This document shows, piece after piece, positions 1 to 10,299 of a stretch of DNA of 32,097 bases. Source of the stretch: Chara braunii (taxonomy: Eukaryota; Streptophyta; Charophyceae; Charales; Characeae). Where the stretch lies: the NCBI GenBank assembly GCA_003427395.1, contig BFEA01000028.1:1342837-1374933 (forward strand), in the 5' to 3' direction. The translations under genes and the position numbers were made by a program. The number at the start of each line of letters is the position of its first letter. The stretch's first letter is position 1. The notes beneath the pieces were generated by a model. That model was not told where the DNA came from. It did not search any database and saw only the letters and a program-made list of their open reading frames with translations.

Positions 1-18
1 CTCTCTCTCTCTCTCTCC
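1..18. repeat. (CT)n microsatellite at window edge
   Basis: Pure CT dinucleotides open the window. A second CT tract lies at 708-729. Low-complexity ends are common contig break points. Confidence 0.9.
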
Positions 19-347
19 CGCCTTGCTTTTTGCGCGCCCATTTCCCTTTCTTGATCATCTGAATCTTGGACCCGTCTTGCGCTACTTCTCGTGCCTTTTC
101 TCTTCTCCCCCTCTGAGTCTGGCGCACGACGCCCGGTCGATCCATCGATAACTCCCTCTCGCCAATCATGTGCGCGGATCAATAGGACCTTCCTGTTGCG
201 CGGCGAATCTGATTGGTTGAACCTTGAGTTTCGAGGGATCAACATGGCATTCGTAGAGCACCCCTCTCAAAGTCTTTTCCTCCTGCTTCTCCTCTTACAC
301 CTCAGCCTTCCCGTCACCTTCTCCCCCTTTTGTCTCCCGTGTCACAC

Positions 348-354
348 TATAAAA
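348..354 (+). promoter_or_regulatory. Candidate TATA box
   Basis: TATAAAA sits in the context CACTATAAAACCC, followed about 30 bases later by a pyrimidine-rich stretch, as in plant core promoters. No downstream coding exon can be recognised, so this is a pattern match only. Confidence 0.25.
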
Positions 355-707
355 CCCGCAAACGCGTCCGCAAATCTCTCTTACGTTCTCGACTCTCTAA
401 CGATAGACTGGCTAGTTGCGCGCTGGATCGCCACGACGGACTGTGGGATCTGGGTGAACCGTGTCGAGTTTACGACAGCGGGTGACGATCGCAGTGGTGG
501 GAGTTAGCACGCGACGGTCGGGATCGTCGGTGCGGGTATGAGGATCGATGATCGGAGTTGAGTTGATTGGCCCGGGGCCATATTGGAATTAACGGCGAAT
601 GCGCCTTTGTTGCGGATTGTTATCCTTGGCATGAGTGTACGGCGGCAACGCCGAACTTTTCTCTTTCCGAACCTTGTCATCTTCTATTTTGATTTTCTTT
701 CCCTCGA

Positions 708-729
708 CTCTCTCTCTCTCTCTCTCTCT
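708..729. repeat. (CT)n microsatellite
   Basis: Uninterrupted CT/TC dinucleotides followed by T-rich sequence. Confidence 0.9.
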
Positions 730-2221
730 TTTTCTCTTCCTCTTTTTGGATGATGATGCGTCTGAATGATTGTCCCTCTCCTGAATGGGAATGAGTTTGC
801 ATCTTGTTTCTGTGTGAAGGAACTTCTTCCGGAACTCTTCCATTAGTTTCCTGGGTAATCCTCCTATGCAAGGACCCTGTCTTCTTGTCTTGTGAACGGT
901 GGATGCGTGTGTACTGTGTAATGCGATCTATCCTTTCCTGTGCATGTCTCATTTTCGCACCTTCCACAGTGGATGCATGCATGGAGACGTGTGACTCTTT
1001 TTTATTAGACGATTGTCGTCGGGATTTTGTCCAAGAATGCAAGAGTGTTTAGATTTGTGGCTCTGAGTGCACTGCGCATGCCATTTGCCTTATGTTGTCC
1101 GGCATCAGTAGCCGACCCACGAGGCGGCCTCGAGAAACAAGGCGCCAGGGATCAACATCGCGCTGGCTAACTAAACTTGAGCCACGATCGGTCCCATAAG
1201 TTGTATGCATGATTAAACTGACGAGTGTTTTTCCCCCTTCTTTGGTAGAAAAGGATTGATTGAGGATTATTTTATTTCCTCTTCGTGATTGATATGTGGA
1301 CTGACAAGTACCCTCCGATCGGGCGTCAGCCTCCCGTACCTCCCGTACCCACACGACTTTTTCCCTACAACGAGGAAAGGACACGTATATGCGAGTGGGA
1401 CGTACGAGAAGCTATCGCACAGATCGGCGGAAGATACTACTTCCCCCCGGCAAACCGTTGTTCAGGCTTCGTAGAGGCCGGGTTTGTTATTATCGACACA
1501 CACTTCCCACCCTACTCAATATTGCTCCCCTTTAACGAACTAATCGTTATCCCGTGGACGGCAGTAGCGCCCCATTGGCCTTGAACCCTTTGCACAGAGT
1601 GCCAGCGTTTCGATCGCTACGAAGCGAAGGGCTTCCACTACCGAATACGGAGTGAGAACGAGCACAAGGAGAGAGCCACACGTCTGCGACCCTCCTCATC
1701 AGACTCAGAACTGACCAACGAACGACGACGGGACTTGATCCGAAAACGAGACACGTGAAGCGTGCTGAAGCCCTTCCGCTCTAAACGACGGGCCGTAGCA
1801 CGGTGGGAAGCCCGACAATACTTCCTAAATTAAATTTGGATTTTTCTCTCTTCTCGCCTTGTCCGCGCGCGCATTCAGCGACGCGCGAAAACAATCGACT
1901 TGCTTCATCGGACCAACACAGGGGATTTCAGTTCCATTTATGTCCCCACACTCAATTTCCAAAAATCCTTGGCACACCACATCTTGCTGTTTTTCTGGGC
2001 CTCTTTCCGCACAATTAACACTCCGAACGAAAGACAGCACAGGGCGTGAGGTTAGCGCGTCATATATACATTGCCCGAACTGCAATTCAAAACTGTATCT
2101 TAGCCCATACTGCAATTATAACTCATTTTTGTGATTTCCGCGTAGTTTCCCCTATATAAATGGTTGGGCTGAGCCTACTAGAGATGGTGATATAAGAAGC
2201 CACCCCTCGTACGCCTATGTT

Positions 2222-2413
2222 TTTTTTTTCTTTTTTTTTTTCGAGAACAAAGCTCCAATCTATTCGTGGGGAGCAGCACGTGTCGGGAACCGGGCCCAGC
2301 GTCCCATATTGAAATTTACATAGAAATTTGAACGTTTGAGATACCGGGGCCATTGCCCGGCGTTGGCTAAGAAAAACTTGGGCTAATTAGAAAATCACTA
2401 CGACAAACCTCAG
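2222..2413 (-). mobile_element. Retroposon-family 3' tail, copy A
   Basis: Read on the minus strand this holds GTTTGTCGTAGTGATTTTC, then GGGCAATGGCCCCGGTATC, then TGGGACGCTGGGCCCGG, GAATAGATTGGAGC and an A-rich run (T-rich at 2221-2242 on plus). The same order occurs in copies B and C, so it is a dispersed element ending in poly(A), as in retroposons. The hairpin GCTGGG-loop-CCCGAC lies at 2282-2300 and is slightly decayed here. The family is not one I recognise, and no coding capacity is seen. Confidence 0.7.
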
Positions 2414-2729
2414 AGCAGCGCTACCGAGAGCGCTGCGCCCCGCCCGACACTACGTACTCATGGAGACAGCACGCGGCGGCGATGGTGGCCTTTCTTTTGA
2501 AGCCCTGGCGCTTAGCGCACGCGCAGGAGACCGCAAGCGCTTGACCACACCATGTCACAAGCTGATGTGGCAGATGGTCTGACTCCCGGTGGCGTTCAGT
2601 TCCCGGGAGTTCCACGTTTCACTCCATTGCCGCTGCGTTGCTGCACGTGGCATTTGACATGGGAGGTGTTGGCTATGTCGATGTCTTTGGAGTACAGTAG
2701 AGTTAGCCCTAGGTGCCCTGAAGTGTGAG

Positions 2730-3600
2730 TGATTTCAGTAACGGCCTACCATTGCGGTACTGCTCGCCATCATCCTTGCCATCACCATCACTACCAGGTT
2801 GCGATTCAACATCACCCCACTGCTTCCTATCAGGGGTACTGTTCGACATTAGGGTGTTGTCTGTCTTCAGGGGCACAGCTTGGACGTGCCATCAAGTACA
2901 ATCAAGGTACAATTATCGCCATCAAAACGAGGTTATCAGGGGCGCAGTTCGTTATCAAGCTGATGCTCTTCATCATCATCATCAAGGTTTGTTAGCATTA
3001 TCATGACGTTAGTCGTCATCATTAGGATATTATTTGTTATCATCACTTGAGGAAAGGGTGTGATTAGTTGTTTTTCACCACCATTAGGTTACTATCAAAG
3101 CACAGGTCGTTATTTTCAGGAGGTTGTAGTTGTGCTTGTCATCCAAGTATTGCTAATTGCTCGTCATTCTAATCATCATTACATCTCTACATGGACTTTG
3201 TCATTACCAGCGTCATCATCGCAGTGTTGGTCGTCATTACCACCATTTGTAGCATCACCATCATCATCAGTATCATTCTCATCACCATCATCCTCATAAA
3301 AGATTTCCTCCTCGCCAATAACATCCTTAAAATCTCCAATCTTAGGGTACTGTTCTCGGTCACCCATCCAATCACAAATCATCAATACCATCATCGCCAT
3401 TACCACCATCTGTGGCAGTATCATCGATATCGTTATCATCATCATTACTATCATCCTTATAAAAATCATCATTAATCCAATCTTTCACTAGGGGGTCATT
3501 AACGATATCATCTGCAGGTGAGTTCGCTCGCCAATACTCTCCTGATAACCCTTTGTCTTAGGGTACTGTTCTCGCAGTAATTAGTATTTTTCTTTCCGAC
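2730..3600. repeat. Degenerate TCA/ATC-rich block
   Basis: Imperfect CAT/ATC/ACC trinucleotides dominate both strands, giving fake His- or Met/Ile-rich ORFs. Within it CTCGCCAATA followed by CTTAGGGTACTGTTCTCG occurs twice (3311-3358 and 3527-3574), with a weaker relative near 2835, so a non-trinucleotide core is also repeated. Confidence 0.7.
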
Positions 3601-4262
3601 ACTTTCATCATGATTTTCCATTTTTCATGTTCACTCTCTTGCGTGTTTCCATCCTGGGATCTCCATCACAAAATCTTACTCAACTATACACTGTCCTCAT
3701 GAGATTTTTTTCTAGGTTAATTGGCTGATTCATCTGATGGGTGTGCTTCAGTCGGGATATGGCTTTTGTGGTCACGGTTCAGATTTTTGGGGGAAGGGTG
3801 GGGGTTGGTATTGGGGAGCCTTACTTTACAGGGGTGATGCAAGGTGGGAGATGGCTGCCCTGTCGGGGGTGGGGCAGATTTGTGGTTTGTCCTTGTTTGG
3901 GGTCGGGGTGGGAGAGTTGGTCGCCTTCAACCCGACGGGGGCAGATAGGGACAAGGGGAGGGCGAAAGTATCCTCTAGGATGCCTTTGCGGATGGGGGGG
4001 AAGGAGGGGGTCTGTTCCAGGTTGGGGCCGAGGTGGTTTTCCTCGGCGGTGGCAGCATGGAATAGGGGTTGCGGGCAGGGGGAAGTTTCTCTGCACGGTG
4101 ACTTTTGGAAGCTTCTTGGACAAATTACTGTATATTAAGCCTTTCGGGGTTCTGAAAGCTAGAGCAGCATCTGGTCTTCTTCTTTATTAGGATATTCGAT
4201 TTCAGAGATGGTTGTACCTGGACTGACATCGGCAGCGTTGCTCTGTTCTGTGCCCTCAATTT
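3600..4262. other. G-rich anonymous sequence
   Basis: G-runs on the plus strand (about 3790-4080) open long frames in several phases without any protein signature. It may be the 5' part of the retroposon-like unit that continues with the M module at 4263, but I see no clear alignment to the other copies here. Confidence 0.4.
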
Positions 4263-4363
4263 GTCGATGCCAGAACGACACTGGCCGGAGTTGGGGTGTT
4301 ACCCTGTAACCTGCAACGGCTGGAGTGTGAGGCCTTGTAGAGAGATCTGGGGTTTCCCGAGGG
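4263..4363 (+). repeat. M module, copy 1
   Basis: Shares blocks CAGAACGACA, GGCCGGAGTTGGGGT, TACCCTGTAACCTGC, GGAGTGTGAGGCC and GTAGAGAGATCTGGGG with the array at 9436-10195. It lies about 350 bp upstream of tail copy B in the same orientation, as modules M2-M5 do relative to tail C. Confidence 0.7.
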
Positions 4364-4556
4364 AGGAAGGTAAGTCAGTGGCGAATTGTGGGGGACCGCC
4401 TTGACACCCTATGGGGTCGGGGATAGTCTTGGTGGTAAAAAGAGGTCAGTGATGGATGATGTTAGTCTGGTCAGTACTGTCTTTGAGTAGTTATGTCCCG
4501 GTACAGGGAGGGCTAGGAGTTGCTCTATGTTTAGGAAGCTGGAATGGCTGATATAG

Positions 4557-4662
4557 CATAGTATTCCATTTTTTTGTTCTTCATCAAAAAACGATTCTTA
4601 GCCGAAACCCATAGTATTCAATTTTTTTGTTTTTCATCAAAAAACGATTCATAGCCGAAGTC
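4557..4662 (+). repeat. 53-bp tandem duplication
   Basis: Two adjoining 53-bp units (4557-4609, 4610-4662) share CATAGTATTC, TTCATCAAAAAACGATTC and TAGCCGAA with few differences. They sit immediately before tail copy B. Confidence 0.85.
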
Positions 4663-4786
4663 GGGTAATGGCCCCGGCACCTCATATGTTGTGTAATAAT
4701 TCATGTGGGACGCTGGACCCGGTTTCCAGCACGTGCTGCTCCCCACGAATAGATTGGAGCAAATTGCCCCCCCCAAAAAAAACTAC
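4661..4786 (+). mobile_element. Retroposon-family 3' tail, copy B
   Basis: Contains TCGGGTAATGGCCCCGG, TGGGACGCTGGACCCGG, AGCACGTGCTGCTCCCCAC and GAATAGATTGGAGC, then a C-run and an A-run. The hairpin arms 4712-4717 and 4725-4730 pair as GCTGGA/TCCAGC, whereas copy C pairs GCTGGG/CCCAGC, a compensatory change. The A-run abuts an inverted piece of the same family (4787-4930), suggesting insertion into an older copy. Confidence 0.75.
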
Positions 4787-4930
4787 GACAAACCTTAAAA
4801 TAGGCAAAGTTCAGAAACGACTCAGAAACCCCCCATCAATCCTCTTCATCTCACTCCGGCAAGACTTACTGCAGCAGAGCCACCATCTCCGCTGCTGCTG
4901 TACCCGATTAACTAAGCAGGGACGGCCTTT
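4787..4930 (-). mobile_element. N module, inverted copy 3
   Basis: On the minus strand it reads GGTACAGCAGCAGCGGAG, ATGGTGGCT, GCAGTAAGTCTTGCCGGAG, matching the N modules at 8855-9022 and 9156-9341. It ends with GGTTTGTCGTAG, a block also seen upstream of tails A and C. Confidence 0.65.
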
Positions 4931-4949
4931 GATGATAGGTCAAAATTAG

Positions 4950-5935
4950 AAAATATGAAGACATGCAGCCCCTGAAATAGTCAACTAAAAGATCCTGCCT
5001 CCATCATCGAAAGGAAAAACCTCAAGTAGTTTCAGGTGGAGTTACTAGCCAGTGGCCGGTACCCGCCAAGATACTTGGCGCCAATTGCATCTACCCTGAC
5101 TCCCTTATCCCAGTCCCATCCGTCCTTCCTAACTCCGTCCTCGTAAGGAGTTTCAAAGGACTGCTTCTCAGCAAGGGGTGAGCACCATCATCACCCCGAA
5201 GTTCCTTGCCCCCACAAGAACCCCAGCCTCCGTCCTCAAAGGGGTAAACAAGCGCTACCCAACGCCAATCGCGCCAGAGCTCGCCCTCATCAGCCGGTAC
5301 CCATTGGACAGTCTAAACTACCCAACGCCAATCGCATCTGATAAGAGTTCCCACTAGCCGGTACCCGTCAAGCAACCCTATTCCATCCCCCTCTTCATCC
5401 TTGCAAAGAATCATTTCATGCCCCCTCCCCTACTTCAAAACAATTCCCCCTAAACCCTACAAGATACTTCACTTGACTCTTTCTGACAAGAATAGGACAA
5501 ATTCAAGGAAACAGGCAGCCCCTGAAACAGACAGCCCGAACATTCATGCCTCCATCATCGAAAAAAAGAACCTCATCCGTTCTCCCAAACTCCGTTCTCA
5601 TAAAGAGAGCAGAGAACCTCATCTCCGCACAGGGCGGGCACCATCATCACCTCGAAATTCCTTGCCCCCACAAGAATTCAAGTCTCCGTCCTTGAGGGTA
5701 TAAAACAACACTACCTAACGCCAATCGCGCCAAGGCTCATCATTATCAGCCGGTACCCATTGGAAAGCCTAAACTACCCAACGCCAATCGCATCTGATAA
5801 GAGCTCCCCCTGACGGATACCCGTTAGAAAGCCCTATTCCATCCCCTCTCCATCCTTGCGAACAATCATTTGATGCTCGTTGCCCCCTCCTTCAAAACAA
5901 AATCCCCCAAGACTCTACAAGATGCTCCACTTAAC
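4950..5935. repeat. Direct tandem duplication, period about 456 bp
   Basis: Anchors repeat at constant spacing: CAGCCGGTACCCATTGGA at 5291 and 5747, and CCCTATTCCATCCCC at 5376 and 5832, both offset 456. GCAGCCCCTGAAA (4965, 5514) and GCCTCCATCATCG (4997, 5548) are offset about 550, so unit 1 carries roughly 95 extra bases. Inside each unit, CCCAACGCCAATCGC and AGCCGGTACCC recur as a sub-repeat. Unit 2 contains a 100-codon frame at 5401-5703 with no known domain. Confidence 0.85.
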
Positions 5936-7224
5936 CATCCCATGGGGCCCCTGTTAAAATTTCCGACAAAACTCTAACGAAAAGAAGTAGGTCAAATTCT
6001 GATCAAAATTTAAAAAATAAAAAAATCTCGCCACAAAGCCCCTAGAAAATCAACAACGAATTGAATCCAACTTAGGAAATTCCTTGGTATAGAAGATTAA
6101 AAAATGAATCAACAATGATAGTAGTAAAAGAACTTCAAATTATGGAAGAAACAATCATTAGAAAAAACCATTGGAAAAACGGATGCATGAAGATCCCGGC
6201 GAATTTCGGATTGGAATTTCAGAAGCTATGTTTAGTAAAAAACATTCAGAATTGTGAATCTATCAGAATCGCAGTCTGATTCGTGACTTTCAAATTGGCA
6301 AATTCATTAGACTCCTAAGATTAGAATATTGCAAATATTTATTTCAGAATTATTTCAGGACGTAGAGATAGAAAAATACCTATGTAGAGGAATCACAACT
6401 TGAAATCTCCATCAGAACCTTCACAATTGACAGTAAGACGTGAGAAAACTCTCTACAATCAAGAATCCTAAATCGAGATTTGAGATTAGGAGATCAAGGG
6501 ATTTTTGACAGTTATTAGCAATCATTAGAGCATGGGCTAACCAATTGCCACATGAGCAGATCAACGAGTAACTTCTATCTCCCCTTCCTCGACAACACCT
6601 ACTTACCTCCTTCCCCTCAAAACCTACCCCAGCGTCTTCGAGGCAGGAAGAACCCTTTCTCCCACTGCTAGCTACTAAGGCTTTGGGCCCTGCTAACACC
6701 GAAAACCATCGACGGTCATCTTCGATCCCTGAAAAGAATCAAAAAACGGTGTGGCACCTCCTCACCAAACATGTTGGCGAGTCGCCACAGGGGGTTCGAA
6801 ACCTCAAAACAAAACATGCTAATTCGTACTTACCCTGCTGTCGAAGAAGGGGGGGGACTCTTCCTAACACCGTTGATTGTTCCTCGTATCGTGATCATCG
6901 CTGCTGCTGGATTGGTCATACCCTGCTAATGAAAATACACGTGGCCCCACAAAAGTCAGCCAACAATAGCAGGCTCCGCAGTCCATTCACCACGCTTCTC
7001 CCCGCTGCACTACCTCGAAATATCCTGCGTCCCAACCCTGATTACGAGACAGAAGTCCTGTCAACCCAAGGTTTACTCCTCGCGTTGTCCGCATCATCAG
7101 CTCCCGCCTTGCACCGCAATGTTCGTCGCTCCCACAAGCCGAAATCCGAGTACGGTCGGCGGAGCGCTTCGGATCGCGTTGCGCCGCCCCCGCTCAGGGC
7201 CCCTCGTAAGCCTATGTCCAACTG
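5936..7224. other. Anonymous sequence, partly AT-rich
   Basis: The 5990-6540 part is AT-rich and resembles decayed non-coding DNA; 6680-7220 is more GC-rich with a 184-codon open frame (6683-7237 plus) that shows no recognisable motif. I see no gene or transposon signature. Confidence 0.4.
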
Positions 7225-7275
7225 CTCCATCTATTAGTTTGGGGTTGCACCTACCTGAAACCGAGTCCAGCGTCC
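7225..7275 (-). mobile_element. Retroposon-family 3' tail, diverged copy E
   Basis: The plus strand reads GCTCCATCTATTAG, GGGGTTGCACC, GAAACCGAGTCCAGCGTCC, aligning along its length with the reverse complement of tail copies A-C. The hairpin stem is no longer well paired. Confidence 0.55.
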
Positions 7276-7593
7276 GATGAACATCACCGAGAAATGTATG
7301 TAAGTAAAAAGGCGGGGGGACTGGTTTGCCTCCTTAGTCCCCTTGAGAACTGTTAGAAATATCATCCAACACTAGCATCCTTCCACCCCCGAACATCTTT
7401 TGTTTGAATCTTAATCAATCCCCTCCCAGGCCAAACCACTGCAAGTCTACCAAGGCTAGCTAAAAAGGGGGAAATGGGTCTAAGAAGAAGACGGGGGCTC
7501 TAAGAGTAGCCCCAGGCTGAAGCAAAAACCAGTTCTAGAAGACAGTTGGAAGTCCTCCTTGAAAGGCTCTTCTGCCTCTTCCGCCCCTGGCCA

Positions 7594-7700
7594 TTGGCCG
7601 GTATGGTTCCTCTTTTGAACACCGTGTCCTGGCTGTAGTGGTTACGATACTTGGCTCTTGAAGCCAAGGTCGCCGGTTCAAGTCTGTGCTTGCACGGAGG
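7594..7700 (+). mobile_element. tRNA-derived SINE-like head
   Basis: A Pol III A-box-like TGGCTGTAGTGG (7630-7641) and B-box-like GGTTCAAGTCT (7675-7685) start 45 bases apart, as in tRNA genes. An anticodon-like arm pairs CTTGGC (7650-7655) with GCCAAG (7663-7668) around the 7-base loop TCTTGAA. The order resembles tRNA-Glu or tRNA-Gln. Base 33 is C rather than U, the T-stem pairs poorly, and no acceptor stem is found, so it is not a working tRNA. A partial second copy follows at 7889-7937, supporting a SINE rather than a lone tRNA pseudogene. Confidence 0.6.
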
Positions 7701-7888
7701 AGGGCTAAGGCCCCAGGGGTACTGATCCAATGACATTGGAAAGCTCCCGTGAACTGGTGGCCAGTTAGAGTCTCGCATACCGTGAGGGTTATGTGGTACT
7801 TGGAGCGAAGTGTCATGTGTATGTGGTGTTGTGTGTGGTGTGCGTTGAGTGTGGACACTACAGCCTTGCAGGGGTGGGGCGGATATCA

Positions 7889-7937
7889 TGGCCAGTATGG
7901 TTTCACTTTCTGTGTCTTGACTGTAGTGGTACGATAT
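7889..7937 (+). repeat. Partial second copy of the SINE-like head
   Basis: GTATGGTTTC ... GTGTCTTGACTGTAGTGG-ACGATA aligns with GTATGGTTCC ... GTGTCCTGGCTGTAGTGGTTACGATA of 7600-7650. Similarity stops before the B box. Confidence 0.55.
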
Positions 7938-8580
7938 TACATCATAATTACTTTTCCCAAATATGTGCTCCTGAAATTTGACCTGATTTTTACTTCGCAA
8001 GTTCTGATATTCGAACCCGGAATTTGAATTGACAAATGGTAAATTTCTAGATGATTGCCTTTATATCAATTTTAATTTTGAATTTGAGTCTAAATCGATC
8101 ACTTTAGTTTCCTTTCCAGCTTAAGGTGAGAATTACCCAATTCGTAAGGTAGAATCAGTTTCGATCTTAAATTTGGTTCTTAGTAATCGAAGCCTCAGTT
8201 TGTGACATTGTGGGTTTGGGGTTATAGGTATCCAATGGAATAGTTCCTTAAATTAGGGTTGGAGCCCCTCCCTGCGAGGGTTACACAAGGTGGGTGGTGT
8301 GATCTTTGAGAGGGTGGGGGCGGTATTGGGGGTTTGTCGTCTTCTGGGCCACGTTGATTCTTGGGTCAGATCAGCTATGGTGGCTGGGGAAAGAGGACAA
8401 GGGGTGCTGATGTCAGCAAGGTGAGAGTCGAGAGGGTTATTCTGCGTGGAGGGGGTGCGGGGCAGGCGGGAAGGGGGATCTTCGGCTCTACGGGGCATAC
8501 TTTAGGGGGTACTGTATGCGTCTGAGGGAGCAGGAGTGTACTTTCGGGCGTTGTTCTGAACTGGGGTGGGGAGGTGAGGG
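7938..8580. other. Anonymous sequence
   Basis: AT-rich to 8250, then G-rich on plus. The minus-strand Pro/Thr-rich frame at 8375-8833 looks like a composition artefact. No feature recognised. Confidence 0.4.
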
Positions 8581-8591
8581 GGCACCTTCCC

Positions 8592-8665
8592 GCGGAGAGG
8601 AATAATCCCTTTGAGGAGAGGAATAATCTCGGGGTTGTCCTTTTGAGGAGAGGAATAATCCCTTT
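8592..8665 (+). repeat. Three copies of a short direct repeat
   Basis: GAGAGGAATAATC occurs three times (starting near 8595, 8615 and 8648); copies one and three extend into CCCTTT and copies two and three share a TTGAG leader. Confidence 0.8.
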
Positions 8666-8715
8666 GGTTCTTATGACCCCTCTATATCTAACTGAGACTT
8701 CAATAGGTGTTGGAG

Positions 8716-8770
8716 TTTCCACAGGAAGAGAGGGTGGTTTTTTTCCCCTCCTTCCCTCTTCCTGTGGAAA
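8716..8770. repeat. Perfect 15-bp inverted repeat
   Basis: Arms TTTCCACAGGAAGAG (8716-8730) and CTCTTCCTGTGGAAA (8756-8770) are exact reverse complements with a 25-base loop. No polymerase terminator or known site is implied. Confidence 0.9.
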
Positions 8771-8854
8771 TAGTGGGCGTTGAATGTTCATCTGAGTTGT
8801 CTGAATTTTTTTTTCTAATTGGAAATTCTTCAATGGTTTGGTGCTGGGAGCAGG

Positions 8855-9022
8855 GGCTAGCGGTGGTCGCGATGGTGGGAGACGACGCGCCTTGCGGCAA
8901 AAGGCCTAGCCTGTAGGGTTAAAATGGGGTACAACAGCGGTGGAGATGGTGGCTTCATCGCGGTAAGACTTGCCGGAGTAGGGCTGAGAGGGATTTTTGT
9001 GGAATATCTGCAACAAGTGCCT
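8855..9022 (+). repeat. N module, copy 1
   Basis: Shares GATGGTGGGAGA, GGTGGAGATGGTGGCT and GTAAGACTTGCCGGAGTAGG with 9156-9341, about 300 bp downstream in direct orientation, and with the inverted copy at 4787-4930. Confidence 0.75.
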
Positions 9023-9084
9023 GATCCGAGGTTTGAGACTGTTTTTGTGTTGATTGCACAATTGTCATCCTTAGCCTAAGCTGG

Positions 9085-9130
9085 GTCATGGCCGCGGTAT
9101 TTCGAAATTTTTTCCATAAATTTCTTTAAA
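9085..9130 (+). mobile_element. Truncated retroposon tail, copy F
   Basis: GGGTCATGGCCGCGGTATTTC followed by an A/T-rich stretch aligns with GGGCAATGGCCCCGGTATC of copy A. The hairpin part is absent and N module 2 starts shortly after. Confidence 0.5.
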
Positions 9131-9155
9131 AAGAAGAAAATTCTTCTAAGTCTTG

Positions 9156-9341
9156 GTGCTAGTCGCAGTTGGTTATGGTGGTTGTGATGGTGGGAGAGGA
9201 CACGCTCTGCGGCGAAGGGGCTAGCCTGCAGGGTTGAAATAGGGTATAGCAGCGGTGGAGATGGTGGCTCCATTGCAGTAAGACTTGCCGGAGTAGGGCT
9301 AAGAAGGTTTTTTTTGTGGGATATCTGCAACTAGTGCCTAG
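9156..9341 (+). repeat. N module, copy 2
   Basis: Direct repeat of 8855-9022 (see there). It begins the longest recognisable family member, which continues through the M array to tail C at 10497. Confidence 0.75.
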
Positions 9342-9435
9342 AGGATGGATGATCGGAGCTACAACTATGGTGCTGATTGGCGGCTTGACTGGTATCTGTC
9401 GTAGTCCTGAGTCCCAGGGGTTTGCGAATAGACGA

Positions 9436-10195
9436 GGCCAGAACGACGTTGGTCGGTGCTGGGGCTTGGTCGCGCTGCCCTGTAACTCGAGCTGCACAAG
9501 GGCATGAGACCTGGTAGAGAGATTTGGGGAGTTTGCTGGTGAGCTGGTGCCTAGTCGACGCTGACCGGAGTCGGGGCAGGTCGTGTTGCCTTGTGGCCTA
9601 GCAGGTGGGAGTTTATTGGGGTGGGTCGTGCTACTTTGTAACCTAGCAGTTGGGGGCGTGAGGCTTGGTAGAGGTTGGGCATCGGGATATAGGGGTGAGG
9701 GAGGTAGGGTTAGGGTCGCTGAAAGGCACCAAGGTAGGTGGGCTATTCGGTCTGAATTTCTCCTGTGAGCCAAGGCTCGAAAAACAAAAAAGCCCCTAGA
9801 TGTCTGCTTTTTCCATAAGCCCCTTCGAGGCTGTTTCATTAAAAAAAAAAAAATCCAGGGTTTGGTTGGTTGTTCATGGTTGCCAAGGGGGGTCTTAAGA
9901 ATGATTTAGGATTATGGGGGCTCCTAGCAACTCATCTTAGATGGCTCCATTGCTGATATACTCAGTGATTTGCGGTTGTTCGATGCTAGAACGATGTTAG
10001 CTGATGCTCGAGCGTTACCCTGTAACCTGCTGATGCAGGAGTGTGAGGCCTGGTAGAGAGATCTGGGGATGCTTTGTGGGCATTCCAAGGAACAACCAAG
10101 GGTTGCTGCTGGGACGACGCTGGTTGGAGTTGGGGTAAGTCGTGTTGCCCTATAACCCAGCAGGGTGGTGGTGTGAGGCCTGGAAGAGCTCGGCA
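9436..10195 (+). repeat. Array of diverged M modules (M2-M5)
   Basis: At least four diverged modules of about 90-130 bp lie near 9436-9530, 9550-9678, 9981-10070 and 10108-10195. Shared blocks are GAACGACGTTGG, GGAGTTGGGGT, TCGTGTTGCCCTGTAACC, GAGTGTGAGGCCTGGTAGAG and GATCTGGGG. The spacing is uneven because of insertions, including the A-run at 9840-9852. The long minus-strand frame 9159-9839 crosses this array and is not regarded as a gene. Confidence 0.7.
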
Positions 10196-10299
10196 TGGAG
10201 TTAGTCAGTGCTGGAAACCTTTAGAAGGGTTGCTAGGGATCTACAGGTTTTTTTGCATTTGTAGGACCTCTATGGTGGCGTGTTTTGTTGTGGCCAGAC

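Larger units (their letters stand above)
19..2220. other. Anonymous GC-rich sequence, no supported gene
   Basis: I find no recognisable protein, RNA gene or transposon here. The open frames (for example 91-507 plus, 1285-1584 plus) have no family signature, and several read through CT-rich tracts that give artificial Arg/Glu-rich peptides. A short match, GCGAGTGGGACGTAC, occurs at about 1391 and again at about 14768 and may mark a weak dispersed repeat. The only regulatory-looking site is the TATA-like box listed separately. A 5' exon of an unseen gene cannot be excluded. Confidence 0.5.

Noticed and set aside
91-507. 138-codon plus-strand ORF near a TATA-like box
   Set aside because: No family signature; its first half lies upstream of the TATA-like box, so it would not be the product of that promoter.
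3179-3475. Met/Ile-rich or His-rich ORFs on both strands
   Set aside because: Products of ATC/ATG trinucleotide repeats.
7630-7700. Functional tRNA gene
   Set aside because: No acceptor stem, weak T-stem and C at position 33.
9159-9839. 226-codon minus-strand ORF
   Set aside because: It crosses N and M repeat modules antisense, is Pro/Ser/Thr-rich by composition and shows no domain.
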